A DNA stretch of 35,608 bases, taken from positions 1-35,608 of the forward strand of contig JAJDOK010000035.1 of NCBI GenBank assembly GCA_022340185.1, in the 5' to 3' direction. The DNA comes from Salaquimonas sp. Its GTDB lineage: Bacteria > Pseudomonadota > Alphaproteobacteria > Rhizobiales > Rhizobiaceae. The notes under the pieces are model-generated. The model saw only the letters and a program-made list of their open reading frames with translations. It did no database searches and had not been told where the DNA came from. Below, in pieces: positions 6,446 to 18,506 of the stretch (positions are counted from its first letter, which is position 1; each line of letters opens with the position of its first letter). Both the position numbers and the translations under genes were made by a program.

Positions 6446-7149
6446 TCGCCGGCCCTCCCCGCTTCGGCCGCTTCACCTTTCAGCGGCGCGACCATGGCGA
6501 GTACGATGCCGGCAAGCGCGCCGAGCGAGACATGCCAGGGCGAGCCGACGAAACGCCAGGCGATGATCGACACCACGGCGCTCGCCGCCACGACGGGCAG
6601 CCAGAGCGGTCGTTTGCGAAAGCTCATGACCAGGCCGAGGAAATAGATCGGCAGCAGGAAATCGATTCCGAGCGCGTGCGGATCGGGGATCATCCGCCCG
6701 AACAATGCACCAAGCCAGGTTTCCGCGATCCAGAAGACAAAGATCGGCACCGCCAAGGCGACATACCAGCGGAAAGTGACCGGTTTGTCCCGTTCCCCCC
6801 TCGCCTCGGTTTCGGCGAATTGCGGATCCGTCAGGAAGAAGAAGGCAAGCGCTTTCTGCCACACGGAGAAGCGCGTGAAACGCCGGCCAGCCGCCGCCGA
6901 ATAAAGCACATGGCGGAAATTGACCGCGAAAACCGAAAACACGATCAGCCATGGCGCTATTGCTTGGCCGAACAGCTCGATGCCGACCATTTGGCTGGCG
7001 CCGGCAAACACCGTGGCGCTCATCATGACCGCCTGAGACACGCTCATGCCTGCGTCAACGGCGAGCGCGCCGAACAGCAGGCCGAACGGCAAAACGGAGA
7101 TGACTACCGGCGCCGCGCTGCGCAGGCCGTCGCGGATTTCTGAGTCCAT
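6442..7149 (-). CDS. azlC: AzlC-family branched-chain amino acid permease
   Basis: A 235-residue inner-membrane protein, the larger subunit of an AzlCD exporter. The N-terminus EIRDGLRSAAPVVISVLPFG is typical of the family (x-GxxxxxPxxxGxxPFG), followed by LLFGALAVDAGMS and ATVFAGASQM. Further family motifs are NFRHVLYSAA and FFLTDPQFA. Five or more hydrophobic segments are evident. The ATG at 7149 gives the full conserved N-terminus; the Shine-Dalgarno sequence is weak (GGGGA). It precedes and overlaps azlD. About 100 nt separate it from the end of ligA, including the ligA terminator region. The transported amino acid cannot be read from the sequence. Confidence 0.9.
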   Translation of the reverse strand: MDSEIRDGLRSAAPVVISVLPFGLLFGALAVDAGMSVSQAVMMSATVFAGASQMVGIELFGQAIAPWLIVFSVFAVNFRHVLYSAAAGRRFTRFSVWQKALAFFFLTDPQFAETEARGERDKPVTFRWYVALAVPIFVFWIAETWLGALFGRMIPDPHALGIDFLLPIYFLGLVMSFRKRPLWLPVVAASAVVSIIAWRFVGSPWHVSLGALAGIVLAMVAPLKGEAAEAGRAGE

Positions 7150-7208
7150 GATCGAAAGTCCCCGGAATTAAACCGATGTTCTAGGCAAGCACTGCCGGCT
7201 TGTCAGTG

Positions 7209-10189
<2,981 letters not shown>

Positions 10190-10270
10190 GGCCTTTCCGT
10201 AACTGATCGACGACCCGCAAAGTTTTGCACGTTTGGCGTGAATGATGAAATGCAAAATCCCGTCTGACGT

Positions 10271-10307
10271 AAAAAATCGAGGCGCCGGCGAGTGTGACCG
10301 GCGCCTC
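10271..10307 (-). terminator. Intrinsic terminator of the FMN reductase gene
   Basis: GAGGCGCCGG/CCGGCGCCTC (10298-10307 with 10279-10288) is a perfect 10-bp GC-rich stem with a 9-nt loop. It is followed on the - strand by GA and then six Ts (10271-10276). It lies 58 nt after the stop at 10365. Confidence 0.92.
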
Positions 10308-10364
10308 CTGTTCCTGGGCGCGTAAAATGGCGCGGTACGGGATTTTCAGTGTCGGGCGGCCTCG

Positions 10365-10970
10365 TCAGGCGGCTTGCGCTTCGACATCGTCATTGCGGGC
10401 TGCCGTCAGAATCTGCAGCCACCAGTCGAACTGGTCCAGCATGTCGTCGGCCCCCTTGTTGAGATGCTCGATCTCGCCAAGCTGCTTTTCGCCCTGCACC
10501 ACCGCCATGTAGTCCGGCAGCAGAATGTGGACCCCGCTGCGGATCGGCGCCATCTGCAGTTCGATCGCGATCAGGCGTAGCTGTTCGACAGCGCGCGCAC
10601 CGCCGACACCACCATAACCGACAAAGGCCACCGGCTTGCGGTTCCATTCATTGTAGGCGTGGTCGAGTGCGTTCTTCAGCGCGCCGGTCGGTCCGCGGTT
10701 GTATTCGGCAGCGAGAATGATGAAGCCGTCGAGGCTGTCGATCTTCTTCTGCCAGGCTTTCGCCACTTCACCCTCCGACGGCGCCCAGGCAGGCGACATC
10801 TTTTCGGCAAAAAGCGGCAGGTCGTAATCGCGCAAATCTAACAGTTCGACATCAAATCTGCCGAATGCCCTTGCGCGTTCGGCGATCCATTCGGCAGGCT
10901 TGTCGGCGAAACGGCCCGGCCGGGTCGATCCGATGATGATGCCGACCCTGGGTTTTGGCGATGCGGTCAT
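10365..10970 (-). CDS. NADPH-dependent FMN reductase family oxidoreductase
   Basis: A 201-residue flavodoxin-fold protein of the NADPH-dependent FMN reductase/chromate reductase-like family. The FMN phosphate-binding loop is GSTRPGR near the N-terminus (RVGIIIGSTRPGRFADKP). A second flavin-contact motif AAEYNRGPTGALKNALDHA corresponds to the family's PEYNxxxPxxLKNALD. The third, FVGYGGVGGARAVEQLR, binds the isoalloxazine ring. It probably reduces quinones or small electrophiles in the cytoplasm, but the substrate is not determinable. The ATG at 10970 has AAGGAG 9 nt upstream; ATGs further upstream lack one. The gene is monocistronic in appearance, 178 nt after recN and closed by its own terminator. 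Confidence 0.9.
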   Translation of the reverse strand: MTASPKPRVGIIIGSTRPGRFADKPAEWIAERARAFGRFDVELLDLRDYDLPLFAEKMSPAWAPSEGEVAKAWQKKIDSLDGFIILAAEYNRGPTGALKNALDHAYNEWNRKPVAFVGYGGVGGARAVEQLRLIAIELQMAPIRSGVHILLPDYMAVVQGEKQLGEIEHLNKGADDMLDQFDWWLQILTAARNDDVEAQAA

Positions 10971-11148
10971 GGCGAAATTCTCCTTCATGCAATCTGGATG
11001 GGGAGGAACGTGTCTTGGGAGGAGCACGGGACTTCCTTGTGGCCCGCTCAATATCGGTACACGCTGATGGAATGCACAAGGCAAGGATCGGTTGACAGTC
11101 AGTAACCCTGACGGAAACCAAGGACTGGAAGACGGGTTGACCGGAAAT

Positions 11149-12846
11149 TCAGCCTGCCGCGCCGACGATCAGCTTTTCGGCCGCCGCACGCGCTTCCTGG
11201 GTGACGGAGGCGCCGGCCAGCATGCGCGCAATTTCCTCGCGGCGATGTTCGCCGGCAAGCGCCTCGACGACGGTGGCGACGCGATCTTCCCTGGCGTCCT
11301 CGCCGTCTTCGGCGCCTTCGACAGGTGCCTTGGAGATCAGGTAATGTTCGTCGGCGCGCGCAGCCACTTGCGGCGCATGGGTGACCGACAGCACCTGCAC
11401 CCGTTCCGACAGCCGCTTCAGCCGCTGACCGATCGCGTCCGACACTGCACCGCCGACGCCTGAATCGATCTCGTCGAAGACCAGCGTCGGCGCCGAACCC
11501 TTGTCAGCCAGCGACACCTTCAGCGCCAGCAGAAAGCGCGAGAGTTCGCCGCCCGACGCCACCTTCATCAACGGTCCCGCCCGCGTGCCGGGGTTGGTCT
11601 GCACCCAGAACTCGATCCTGTCGATGCCATTCGCGCCGGGCTGGTCCTTGTCACTGTCGATTCTGATGATGAACTTCGCCCGTTCCAGCTTCAAAGCCGG
11701 CAGTTCGGCTTCGACTGTCTTTTCCAGCGCTTCGCCGGCGAGGCTGCGCTTGCGCGACAATTCGCCGGCGAGCTGGCCGTATTCGGCTTCCAGCGCCGCC
11801 ACGCGCCTTTCGAGTTCGGCCAATCGCTCGCTGCCCGAATCGTAAAGCGAAAGTTCGTCTGCCATGCGCACCGCCAGATCGGGCAGATCGGCGACCGGCA
11901 CAGAGAATTTGCGCGACGCGGCGCGAAGCGCGAACAGTCGTTCTTCCGCCCGCTCCAGTTCGCCCGGATCGAACTCGGTATCGTGCAGCGCCCGTTCCAG
12001 TTCCGCCTGTGCGTCGAGCAGGCCGCTCAATCCCTTGTCGAAATGTTCGATCGCCTCGTCAAGCAGGCCCGGCACCTCCGCACCCTTGCGTTCGAGGCGT
12101 CTCAGCAGATTGGAAAGCGTCGGGATCGGCGAGGCGCCGCCGCCCAATGTCTCCACGGCCTCGTTGAGATCGGTCGCAATCTTCTCGACCTTCATCATCC
12201 GGCTGCGCTTTTCGGCGAGCGCCTCTTCCTCGCCGGGTTCCGGTGCGAGTTTCGTCAGTTCCTCAACCGAGGCACGCAGGTAATCGGCTTCGCGCGCGCC
12301 GTGGTCGAGCTCGCCACGCAATGCCTCGAGATCGCGGCGCGCCTTCTGCCAGCGCTCCCAGGCCGACGCGACATCGCCCGCTTCGGCTTCGATCCCGCCA
12401 TAGGCGTCAAGCAGCGCGCGATGGCCATGCGCGTCGATCAGCGCCCGGTCGTCATGCTGACCGTGGATTTCGACCAGCGCCCGGCCGATCTGGTGCATCA
12501 GCGCCACGGAAACCGGCGCATCGTTGATGAAGGCGCGGCTGCGCCCGTCCGCACCCTGCACGCGGCGCAGGATGACGCCGCCTTCCGTCTCTATGGCGTT
12601 TTCGGAGAGGATCGCACGCACGGGATGGTCGGCCTCCGGCTCGAAAACGGCCGTCACCTGACCTTGCGCTGCGCCCGAACGCACCAGCGCGCCGTCGCCA
12701 CGCGCGCCAAGCGCCAGCGACAGCGCGTCAAGCAGGATGGATTTGCCCGCCCCCGTTTCGCCCGTCAGGACGGAAAGGCCGGATGGAAAATCGATGTCGA
12801 GTCGCTCGATGAGGACGATATCGCGGATGGAAAGCTGGACCAGCAT
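11149..12846 (-). CDS. recN: DNA repair protein RecN
   Basis: SMC-like ATPase that acts early in recombinational repair of double-strand breaks. The 565-residue protein starts with MLVQLSIRDIVLIERLDIDF and has Walker A GETGAGKS (29-36). A central coiled-coil region with many Glu, Leu and Arg residues covers about 150-390. The C-terminal ATPase half carries the signature KVASGGELSRFLLALK, Walker B LVFDEIDSGVGG and the switch VLSVTHAPQVAARAD. Length and order match the family. It follows bamD by 16 nt, so the two are probably cotranscribed, an arrangement seen in many Alphaproteobacteria where bamD-recN(-ligA) follow lpxC. No SOS box was identified. The ribosome binding site is poor. Confidence 0.96.
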   Translation of the reverse strand: MLVQLSIRDIVLIERLDIDFPSGLSVLTGETGAGKSILLDALSLALGARGDGALVRSGAAQGQVTAVFEPEADHPVRAILSENAIETEGGVILRRVQGADGRSRAFINDAPVSVALMHQIGRALVEIHGQHDDRALIDAHGHRALLDAYGGIEAEAGDVASAWERWQKARRDLEALRGELDHGAREADYLRASVEELTKLAPEPGEEEALAEKRSRMMKVEKIATDLNEAVETLGGGASPIPTLSNLLRRLERKGAEVPGLLDEAIEHFDKGLSGLLDAQAELERALHDTEFDPGELERAEERLFALRAASRKFSVPVADLPDLAVRMADELSLYDSGSERLAELERRVAALEAEYGQLAGELSRKRSLAGEALEKTVEAELPALKLERAKFIIRIDSDKDQPGANGIDRIEFWVQTNPGTRAGPLMKVASGGELSRFLLALKVSLADKGSAPTLVFDEIDSGVGGAVSDAIGQRLKRLSERVQVLSVTHAPQVAARADEHYLISKAPVEGAEDGEDAREDRVATVVEALAGEHRREEIARMLAGASVTQEARAAAEKLIVGAAG

Positions 12847-12862
12847 GCCAGCGCCGCCGGGC

Positions 12863-13738
12863 TCAGCCGCTCTTGGCCGGCGCGGAATTGAAGGACTTCG
12901 AAATCCACGAGCCGGTATTTTCCTGCGGCAGCGTGCCTTCCTTCTTCAACAGCGCCAGCGCATCCTTGTACCATTGGCTGTCGGGGAAATTGTGCCCCAA
13001 CACCGCGGCAGCCGTCTGGGCTTCCGACACGATTCCCATCGCCAGATAGGCCTCGGTCAGGCGCTCCAGCGCCTCCTCGACATGGCGGGTCGTTTGGAAT
13101 TGTTCCACAACCTTGCGGAACCGGTTGATCGCGGCAAGATATTCGCGCCGTTCCAGATAGTATCGCCCGGTCAGCATCTCCTTGCCGGCGAGCTGGTCGA
13201 ACGCGACACGCATCTTGGCCTTGGCATCCTCGACATATTCGCTGTCGGGATAGCGCTCCACGACCTCGTTCATGGCGTTGTAGGCGCGTCCCGTGATCGA
13301 CTGGTCGTGACCGACATCGGGTATCTGCCTGAAATAGGACATGCCGACGAGATATTGCGCATAGGCCGCGTCCTTGTCGCTCGGATAGAGCGCGACATAG
13401 CGCTTGCCCATGTTGATGGCGTCGTCATATTCCTTGCGCCGGTAGTGAATGAAGGTCTGCAGCACCATCGACCGGCGCGAATATTCTGAATAGGGATGCT
13501 GCTGGTCGATCGTCTTCAGCGTCTTGGTGGCGTTCTTCATATCGCCGTCGTCGAGGTCGGCCAGCGCCTGGTTGTAGAGCTTGTCGGCCGGCTGGATATC
13601 GTCGACGAAATCGCTGGAACTGGTTTCCGACGTATTGCAGGCCGCCAGCGCCAGCAAACCGGCAAGCCACAACGCGCGCAATGCGCCATGCGCTGGCATC
13701 GCCGTGCGGCGCATCGGTTTGCGGCCATCAATCGTCAT
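12863..13738 (-). CDS. bamD: Outer-membrane assembly lipoprotein BamD
   Basis: Essential lipoprotein of the BAM complex that inserts beta-barrel proteins into the outer membrane; it works with BamA from the periplasmic face. The 291-residue protein has a lipoprotein signal with lipobox LALAAC, so Cys is the acylated residue after processing. TPR-like repeats follow: LYNQALADLDDGDMKNATKTL, FIHYRRKEYDDAINMGKRYVALYPSDKDAAYAQYLVG, and YPDSEYVEDAKAKM with RREYLAAINRFRKVVEQF. The ATG at 13738 is preferred to the TTG at 13747 because GGGGAAG lies about 9 nt before it. Upstream it is separated from lpxC by 187 nt; downstream it is followed by recN. Confidence 0.95.
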   Translation of the reverse strand: MTIDGRKPMRRTAMPAHGALRALWLAGLLALAACNTSETSSSDFVDDIQPADKLYNQALADLDDGDMKNATKTLKTIDQQHPYSEYSRRSMVLQTFIHYRRKEYDDAINMGKRYVALYPSDKDAAYAQYLVGMSYFRQIPDVGHDQSITGRAYNAMNEVVERYPDSEYVEDAKAKMRVAFDQLAGKEMLTGRYYLERREYLAAINRFRKVVEQFQTTRHVEEALERLTEAYLAMGIVSEAQTAAAVLGHNFPDSQWYKDALALLKKEGTLPQENTGSWISKSFNSAPAKSG

Positions 13739-13817
13739 CTCAGTCAACTTCCCCGCATCGCGGGTTCCCCGATAAGGCCGTCATCTTTAATAAAAATCGC
13801 CCGGTTCCGCCAGAGGT

Positions 13818-13834
13818 CATATGGAAGCCATATG
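13818..13834. other. Small perfect hairpin between lpxC and bamD
   Basis: CATATGG-AAG-CCATATG is a perfect 7-bp inverted repeat with a 3-nt loop, about 90 nt after the lpxC stop. A T-rich stretch (TTTTTATT in the - strand, near 13790) follows about 20 nt later, too far for a clear terminator. It may be an operator or a weak terminator. Confidence 0.35.
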
Positions 13835-13925
13835 CCACCTCGGCCGCGGCGCGCCTTCCCACAAAACTGTGGCGAGATTCGAGCGAGGGCATCCAGGCTC
13901 GGCGCCCGGTTGCGGTTTCGCCGTC

Positions 13926-14882
13926 CTAGCTGAGGACAGGCGCGTAAGCCGGCGCACTGACGGCGACGAGTTCGCCATGGCGCACGCGGGGCCTGAGCGC
14001 GGAAGCGCCGACGAATTCGAATGCACTGCGATCCGACAACAGTGCCTTGAGCACCAGCGAATTCAGCTTGTGGCCGCCGCGATAGGAGCGGAAGCAGCCG
14101 ATCAGCGGTGCACCGGCAAGCGCCAGATCGCCAATCGCATCCAGTGTCTTATGGCGAACGAATTCGTCCTCGTAACGCAGGCCTTCCGGATTGATCACCC
14201 GATTGTCGTTGCCGATGACGACCGAATTCTCCAGCGAGGATCCGAGTGCGAAGCCGGCCGCCCACAGCCGTTCGACATCCTTCATGAAACCGAAGGTGCG
14301 CGCGCGCGCGATGTCGCGTGTGAAGTTCTTCGCCGTCAGGTCGCATTTGAAGACCTGGCGGCCGATGGCCTTGCTGTCGAAATCGATCTCGATCTCGAAA
14401 CGCGTTCCCTCAAAAGGAATGAGCTCGCCCCAGGACGAGCCCATGTCAACGCGAACCGGTTTCATCACCTTGATGTAGCAGCGCGGCTCATCGAGCGGCG
14501 CAAGACCCACCGCCTCGATCGCCTCGACGTAATCATGCGCGCTGCCATCCATCACCGGCATTTCGGTGGAGTCGATCTCGACGATGACATTGTCGACATT
14601 GAGTGCGACGAGCGCGGCCATGAGATGTTCGATGGTCGCGATATGAACCCCGGCGGGATCGCCGAGTACGGTGCACAGATCGGTTGCGCCGATGGAATTG
14701 ACGGTAGCGGGAATGTCGCGGGTCACGCCGCGCTTCGGGCAGGTGACACTGAAAAGGATGCCGGTATTGGCTTCGGCCGGAACCAGCGCCATGGAAACAG
14801 GCTGGCCCGAATGGACGCCAACGCCCGAAAACTCCAAGCGATCAAGCAAAGTAGTCTGGAAGCCCAGCACATTCATCCCCAT
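13926..14882 (-). CDS. lpxC: UDP-3-O-acyl-N-acetylglucosamine deacetylase
   Basis: Zinc hydrolase that carries out the committed step of lipid A synthesis. The 318-residue protein begins LGFQTTLLDRLEFSGVGVHSG, the family's opening motif. The zinc and catalytic motifs follow: IEHLMAAL (first His), VMDGSAHDYVEAI, FVRHKTLDAIGDLALAG (His and Asp ligands) and FRSYRGGHKLN (catalytic His). Length is normal. The start may be the ATG at 14882 or the one at 14876 (MGMNVLGF); neither has a strong Shine-Dalgarno sequence. It follows ftsZ after a 327-nt gap, the common gammaproteobacterial and alphaproteobacterial order ftsZ-lpxC, which joins envelope lipid synthesis to division genes. Confidence 0.97.
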   Translation of the reverse strand: MGMNVLGFQTTLLDRLEFSGVGVHSGQPVSMALVPAEANTGILFSVTCPKRGVTRDIPATVNSIGATDLCTVLGDPAGVHIATIEHLMAALVALNVDNVIVEIDSTEMPVMDGSAHDYVEAIEAVGLAPLDEPRCYIKVMKPVRVDMGSSWGELIPFEGTRFEIEIDFDSKAIGRQVFKCDLTAKNFTRDIARARTFGFMKDVERLWAAGFALGSSLENSVVIGNDNRVINPEGLRYEDEFVRHKTLDAIGDLALAGAPLIGCFRSYRGGHKLNSLVLKALLSDRSAFEFVGASALRPRVRHGELVAVSAPAYAPVLS

Positions 14883-14980
14883 ACTGCCCGCCCTGGCCCT
14901 TTGTATCCTCGTGGCTTCCTACCGTGGCGCCTTTGGCGCTTCTCCATCCGGTACGAACCCGCATTCCGTGAACTTTTGTT

Positions 14981-15010
14981 GATGGTCTTTCGACCATCTT
15001 TTTTATTTTG
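14981..15010 (+). terminator. + strand intrinsic terminator facing the lpxC leader
   Basis: GATGGTC-TTTC-GACCATC (14981-14987 with 14992-14998) is a perfect 7-bp stem with a 4-nt loop, followed directly by TTTTTTTTATTTTG-like sequence on the + strand (14999-15010 is almost all T). The - strand reading has no T tract after the stem. All neighbouring genes are on the - strand, so the transcript that it would end is unknown. It could be an antisense RNA to the lpxC start region. Confidence 0.75.
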
Positions 15011-15147
15011 TTCTGGGCGGTATTTCCGCCCGACCTGAAGCCAAGATAGACGAGGACACGTGCCAAGGCCAAATCACGCTTTCTTACTTAATGTTACCGA
15101 ACGCGGTAACGGCGGAAACAAAAAAGCCATTTCCTTTCAATAGATTA

Positions 15148-15173
15148 CCGGAGTCGCCCTTCGGCGGCTCCGG
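15148..15173 (-). terminator. Hairpin after ftsZ, possible terminator
   Basis: CCGGAG/CTCCGG plus CGCC/GGCG with one mismatch and a tight loop form a 10-bp stem, 36 nt after the ftsZ stop. The - strand T6 run near 15120 is about 25 nt further on. Termination here is likely incomplete or Rho-dependent. Confidence 0.45.
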
Positions 15174-15209
15174 CCTTTGTTACACAAGCTGTCATCCCTT
15201 GATGCGGCG

Positions 15210-17072
15210 CTAGCTGCTCTGGCGTCGCAGGAAAGCGGGAATTTCGAGATTGTCGTCGTCATCAACCTGCCGCGCCGCCGGACTGATTCGCCCATTCTGG
15301 TCGAGTGTCGGGCGTTTCGGTGCGAACGGATTGTCGTCCACGCGGCCGGATTGACCGGTTGCAGCTCCCGATGGATGGCCACCCTGCTGGCCGGGCGCAT
15401 ATCCGCCTTGTTGTGCACCTTGCGCCGGTGCTGCCGGACGCGGATGCGGGGCAACCCGCTGCGGCGCTGCCTGTTGCGGAGCGGGTTGGGGCGAACGCTG
15501 GGGTGGGGCATTGACCGCCTGTTGCGGCTGCGCCGCCGGGTTTTCAGGCTCGCGCGCGCCAAGACCGGTGGTGAGCTTTTTCAACAATCCCATCGGGCCG
15601 CGTTGAGGTTCGCTGACCGGCTGCGGAGCGGCTTTGCGGTTTTCGATCTCCGCGCGCACCATCGGCGGAAAGTCCTCTATTTCCGGCATGCGCAACGGCG
15701 CCATCGTTTCCGGCGTCTCGGCGGCATCGGGAATGAAATCCTCCGATTGCGGCATCAGATCGCCTTCAAGCTCACCTTCGAGCGCGCTCTTGAACTCCTC
15801 TTCCATGGCCGAATTGGTGAACAGCGACGGCCGGCGCAGCGGTTCGATCGAAACGCCGTCCTTTTCGATCTTCGCCGCGGGTTTTGCCGCCATCTGCGGA
15901 TGCGCGAGCGCTTCAGCCGCCTTGGCGACCTTCTGCTCGGCAACCGCCACGTCGCTACGCGACGCGGCCGGATGGTTCGTCTCGCCCTGGCCGGCATTCT
16001 GCCGGGCCGCCATGGAAGTTTCATTCGTCAGTGCCGGGCGCGACGGACCGCGCACGGCGATTGCCGCCGCCGGCTTGCGCGTTTCGCTATCCGTGCCCTC
16101 CTGCACGGCGCGGTCGATACCCGTCGCCACGACCGAGACGCGGATGACGCCCTCGAGCGCCTCGTCGAAGGTCGCGCCGAGAATGATGTTGGCCTCCGCA
16201 TCGACTTCCTCGCGGATGCGGGTTGCTGCCTCGTCCACCTCGAACAGCGTCAGGTCGCGCCCGCCGGTGATCGAGATCAGCAGGCCCCTGGCGCCGCGCA
16301 TCGAGGTCTCATCAAGCAACGGGTTGGCGATTGCCGCTTCGGCTGCCTGCATCGCCCGGCCGTCGCCGGAGGCTTCACCCGTGCCCATCATCGCCTTGCC
16401 CATCTCGCGCATAACCGAGCGCACGTCGGCGAAATCGAGATTGATCAGGCCTTCCTTGACCATCAGGTCGGTGATGCAGGCAACACCGGAATAGAGCACC
16501 TGGTCGGCCATGCCGAAGGCGTCGGCGAAGGTAGTCTTGTCGTTGGCGATACGGAAAAGGTTCTGGTTGGGAATGACGATCAGCGTATCGACATTCTTCT
16601 GCAGTTCGGTGATGCCGTTTTCCGCCGTCTGCATGCGCCTTCCACCCTCGAAGTGGAACGGCTTGGTGACGACGCCGACCGTCAGGATGCCCATTTCGCG
16701 CGCCGCACGCGCCACGACCGGAGCCGCGCCTGTGCCCGTGCCGCCGCCCATGCCGGCGGTGATGAAGGCCATGTGCGTGCCTTGCAGATGGTCGGTTATC
16801 TCGTCGATGCATTCTTCGGCTGAAGCCCTGCCGACATCGGGCTGCGAACCCGCGCCGAGCCCCTGGGTGACGTCGAGTCCGAGCTGGACGATCCGTTCGG
16901 CCTTGTTCATCGACAGTGCCTGGGCATCCGTATTGGCGACCACGAAGTCGACGCCCTGAAGGCCGCCGGAAATCATGTTGTTGACGGCATTGCCGCCGCC
17001 GCCGCCGACGCCGAATACAGTGATCTTCGGCTTCAGTTCCCGAATATCGGGCTTCTGCAGGTTGATGGTCAT
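15210..17072 (-). CDS. ftsZ: Cell division GTPase FtsZ
   Basis: Tubulin homologue that forms the Z ring at midcell. The 620-residue protein is long, as in many Alphaproteobacteria. The GTPase core (about 1-320) contains [13 protein letters not shown] (21-33), NTDAQAL (47-53), the tubulin signature GGGTGTG (109-115) and the T7 region in [12 protein letters not shown] long Pro/Gln/Ala-rich linker follows. The C-terminal peptide [10 protein letters not shown], which recruits FtsA and other partners, is intact. The ATG at 17072 has GAGGAA just upstream; the frame's 17 extra residues do not look like the family. The 102-nt gap after ftsA leaves room for its own promoter. Translation is normally high relative to ftsQ and ftsA, consistent with its strong ribosome binding site. 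Confidence 0.98.
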   Translation of the reverse strand: MTINLQKPDIRELKPKITVFGVGGGGGNAVNNMISGGLQGVDFVVANTDAQALSMNKAERIVQLGLDVTQGLGAGSQPDVGRASAEECIDEITDHLQGTHMAFITAGMGGGTGTGAAPVVARAAREMGILTVGVVTKPFHFEGGRRMQTAENGITELQKNVDTLIVIPNQNLFRIANDKTTFADAFGMADQVLYSGVACITDLMVKEGLINLDFADVRSVMREMGKAMMGTGEASGDGRAMQAAEAAIANPLLDETSMRGARGLLISITGGRDLTLFEVDEAATRIREEVDAEANIILGATFDEALEGVIRVSVVATGIDRAVQEGTDSETRKPAAAIAVRGPSRPALTNETSMAARQNAGQGETNHPAASRSDVAVAEQKVAKAAEALAHPQMAAKPAAKIEKDGVSIEPLRRPSLFTNSAMEEEFKSALEGELEGDLMPQSEDFIPDAAETPETMAPLRMPEIEDFPPMVRAEIENRKAAPQPVSEPQRGPMGLLKKLTTGLGAREPENPAAQPQQAVNAPPQRSPQPAPQQAAPQRVAPHPRPAAPAQGAQQGGYAPGQQGGHPSGAATGQSGRVDDNPFAPKRPTLDQNGRISPAARQVDDDDNLEIPAFLRRQSS

Positions 17073-17174
17073 TTCCTCGTCTCCATTTTCCGGTCCGTGG
17101 AAATGCCTTCCGGGCTTGTCCATCGAACCTTTCCGTTTCGACCCGGCCAGATACGCGGCCGGATCATCGCCGCA

Positions 17175-18506
17175 TTAGAAATTCTCCTGGAACCATTGCC
17201 CCAGCCTTGTGAAAGCGCCCCCGGTCCCGGTCATGCGCCGCGGCGAGACCAGCCCGTGCGACGCGAAATTTTCCAGATGGATCATCTGGGGATAGATCAG
17301 CAGGCCGACGCCGGCAGAAAACGCCGGCCCCTTGGCCGCGCCCGGCAGGCCGGCAATGCCCATCGGCCGTCCCAGCCTGACATTCTTCGCCAGGATACGC
17401 CTTGCCAGTTCGCCGAGACCCGTGAGCTGGCTCGCCCCGCCGGTCAGCACGATCCGTTTACCCACCGCGCCGGCAAAGCCCGAGCGGTTGAGCCGGTCGC
17501 GGATTAGTTCCAGCGTTTCTTCGACCCTCGGACGGATAATCCGGGTCAACTGCAGCCGGGTCGCCTGGTTGGACGCCTCGCCCTCGTCCTCGCCGATCGA
17601 CGGCACCGTGACGACATCCTCGTCCGTTCCCGCGCCGCCAAGCGCCGAGCCATGCAGGATTTTCAGTTTTTCGGCGTCGTCGAGACGCGTCGACAGGCCG
17701 CGCGCCAGATCGAGCGTGACATGCTGTCCGCCAATGGCGACGGCATCGCAAAAGACGAAGCGGCCGTCCATGAAGACCGACAGCGTCGTCGTGCCGCCGC
17801 CCATGTCGATGCAGGCACAGCCCATCTCGGCTTCGTCGTCGACCAGCGCGGCAAGGCCCGAGGCATAGGGCGCGGCGACAACGGCTTCCACCGACAGATG
17901 CGCCCGGTTGATGCACAATTCGATGTTTCGAAGCGGCGCGTTCTCCGCGGTCACGACATGCATGTCGACGCCGAGCTTGTTGCCGATCATGCCGCGTGGA
18001 TCGCGCACCCTGTTTTCGCCATCGAGCGTGTATCCGATCGGGATCGAATGGACGACGGAGCGCTCGGGCGCCAAGGCGTGGCTCGCGCCGGCGCGCAGAA
18101 CGCGGGCGATGTCGCCGTCTTCCACGGCATGGCCGCCCAGAGCGATGTCGGCCGAAAACGCTTCTGAGACCAGTCGGCCCGACGAAACGGAAACGATCAG
18201 CGAATCCACGGTGACGCCGGCCATGCGCTCGGCCGCGTCGACAGACAGCCGGACTGCCTTTTCCGCCTCTTCCAGATCGACGACCACGCCCGACTTGATG
18301 CCCCGCGAACGCTGATGGCCGAAGCCCAGCACCTCGATCTTGTGCGTACGGCCGGGCAGGACCTTGCTTTCCAGACGCGGCGCGGCGCGCGCGATCAGGC
18401 AGCAGATCTTGCTCGAACCGATGTCGAGCACGGAAATGACGCTCGGCCGCTTGCTCGAAAGCGGCCGCATATGCGGCAGGAAACCGTCGGCGCGAAGCAG
18501 ACTCAT
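17175..18506 (-). CDS. ftsA: Cell division protein FtsA
   Basis: Actin-like ATPase that tethers FtsZ filaments to the inner membrane and links them to septal wall synthesis. The 443-residue protein has the phosphate-1 motif in SVLDIGSSKICCLIA (about 25-39), the phosphate-2 motif in CACIDMGGGTTTLSVF, and adenosine motif VLTGGASQLTGLGELA near the C-terminus. The final residues (FTRLGQWFQENF) form the amphipathic membrane-targeting helix. The ATG overlaps the ftsQ stop by 4 nt (ATGA) and GGGAG lies about 9 nt upstream. It is followed by ftsZ. Confidence 0.97.
   Translation of the reverse strand: MSLLRADGFLPHMRPLSSKRPSVISVLDIGSSKICCLIARAAPRLESKVLPGRTHKIEVLGFGHQRSRGIKSGVVVDLEEAEKAVRLSVDAAERMAGVTVDSLIVSVSSGRLVSEAFSADIALGGHAVEDGDIARVLRAGASHALAPERSVVHSIPIGYTLDGENRVRDPRGMIGNKLGVDMHVVTAENAPLRNIELCINRAHLSVEAVVAAPYASGLAALVDDEAEMGCACIDMGGGTTTLSVFMDGRFVFCDAVAIGGQHVTLDLARGLSTRLDDAEKLKILHGSALGGAGTDEDVVTVPSIGEDEGEASNQATRLQLTRIIRPRVEETLELIRDRLNRSGFAGAVGKRIVLTGGASQLTGLGELARRILAKNVRLGRPMGIAGLPGAAKGPAFSAGVGLLIYPQMIHLENFASHGLVSPRRMTGTGGAFTRLGQWFQENF

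Larger units (their letters stand above)
14883..15209. other. Intergenic region between ftsZ and lpxC
   Basis: 327 nt without a gene. Contents, in + coordinates: GGCGCC/GGCGC hairpin near 14925-14940; a strong + strand terminator (14981-15010); hairpin GGGCGG/CCGCCC (15015-15031); a perfect GTTACCG-AACG-CGGTAAC palindrome (15093-15110) that could be an operator; an A6 tract (T6 on the - strand) near 15120; and the hairpin just after ftsZ (15148-15173). A short - strand frame starting near 15072 overlaps lpxC and shows no family features. The lpxC leader must lie here, and no confident -35/-10 pair was found for it. Confidence 0.6.

Noticed and set aside
14842..15072. A 76-codon - strand frame overlapping the lpxC start
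   Set aside because: It overlaps lpxC in another frame, contains the terminator-like structure and shows no protein family character.
15177..16823. Long + strand frame (about 548 codons) opposite ftsZ
   Set aside because: It is rich in Arg/His/Gly with no family features, which is typical of an antisense shadow of a GC-rich gene.
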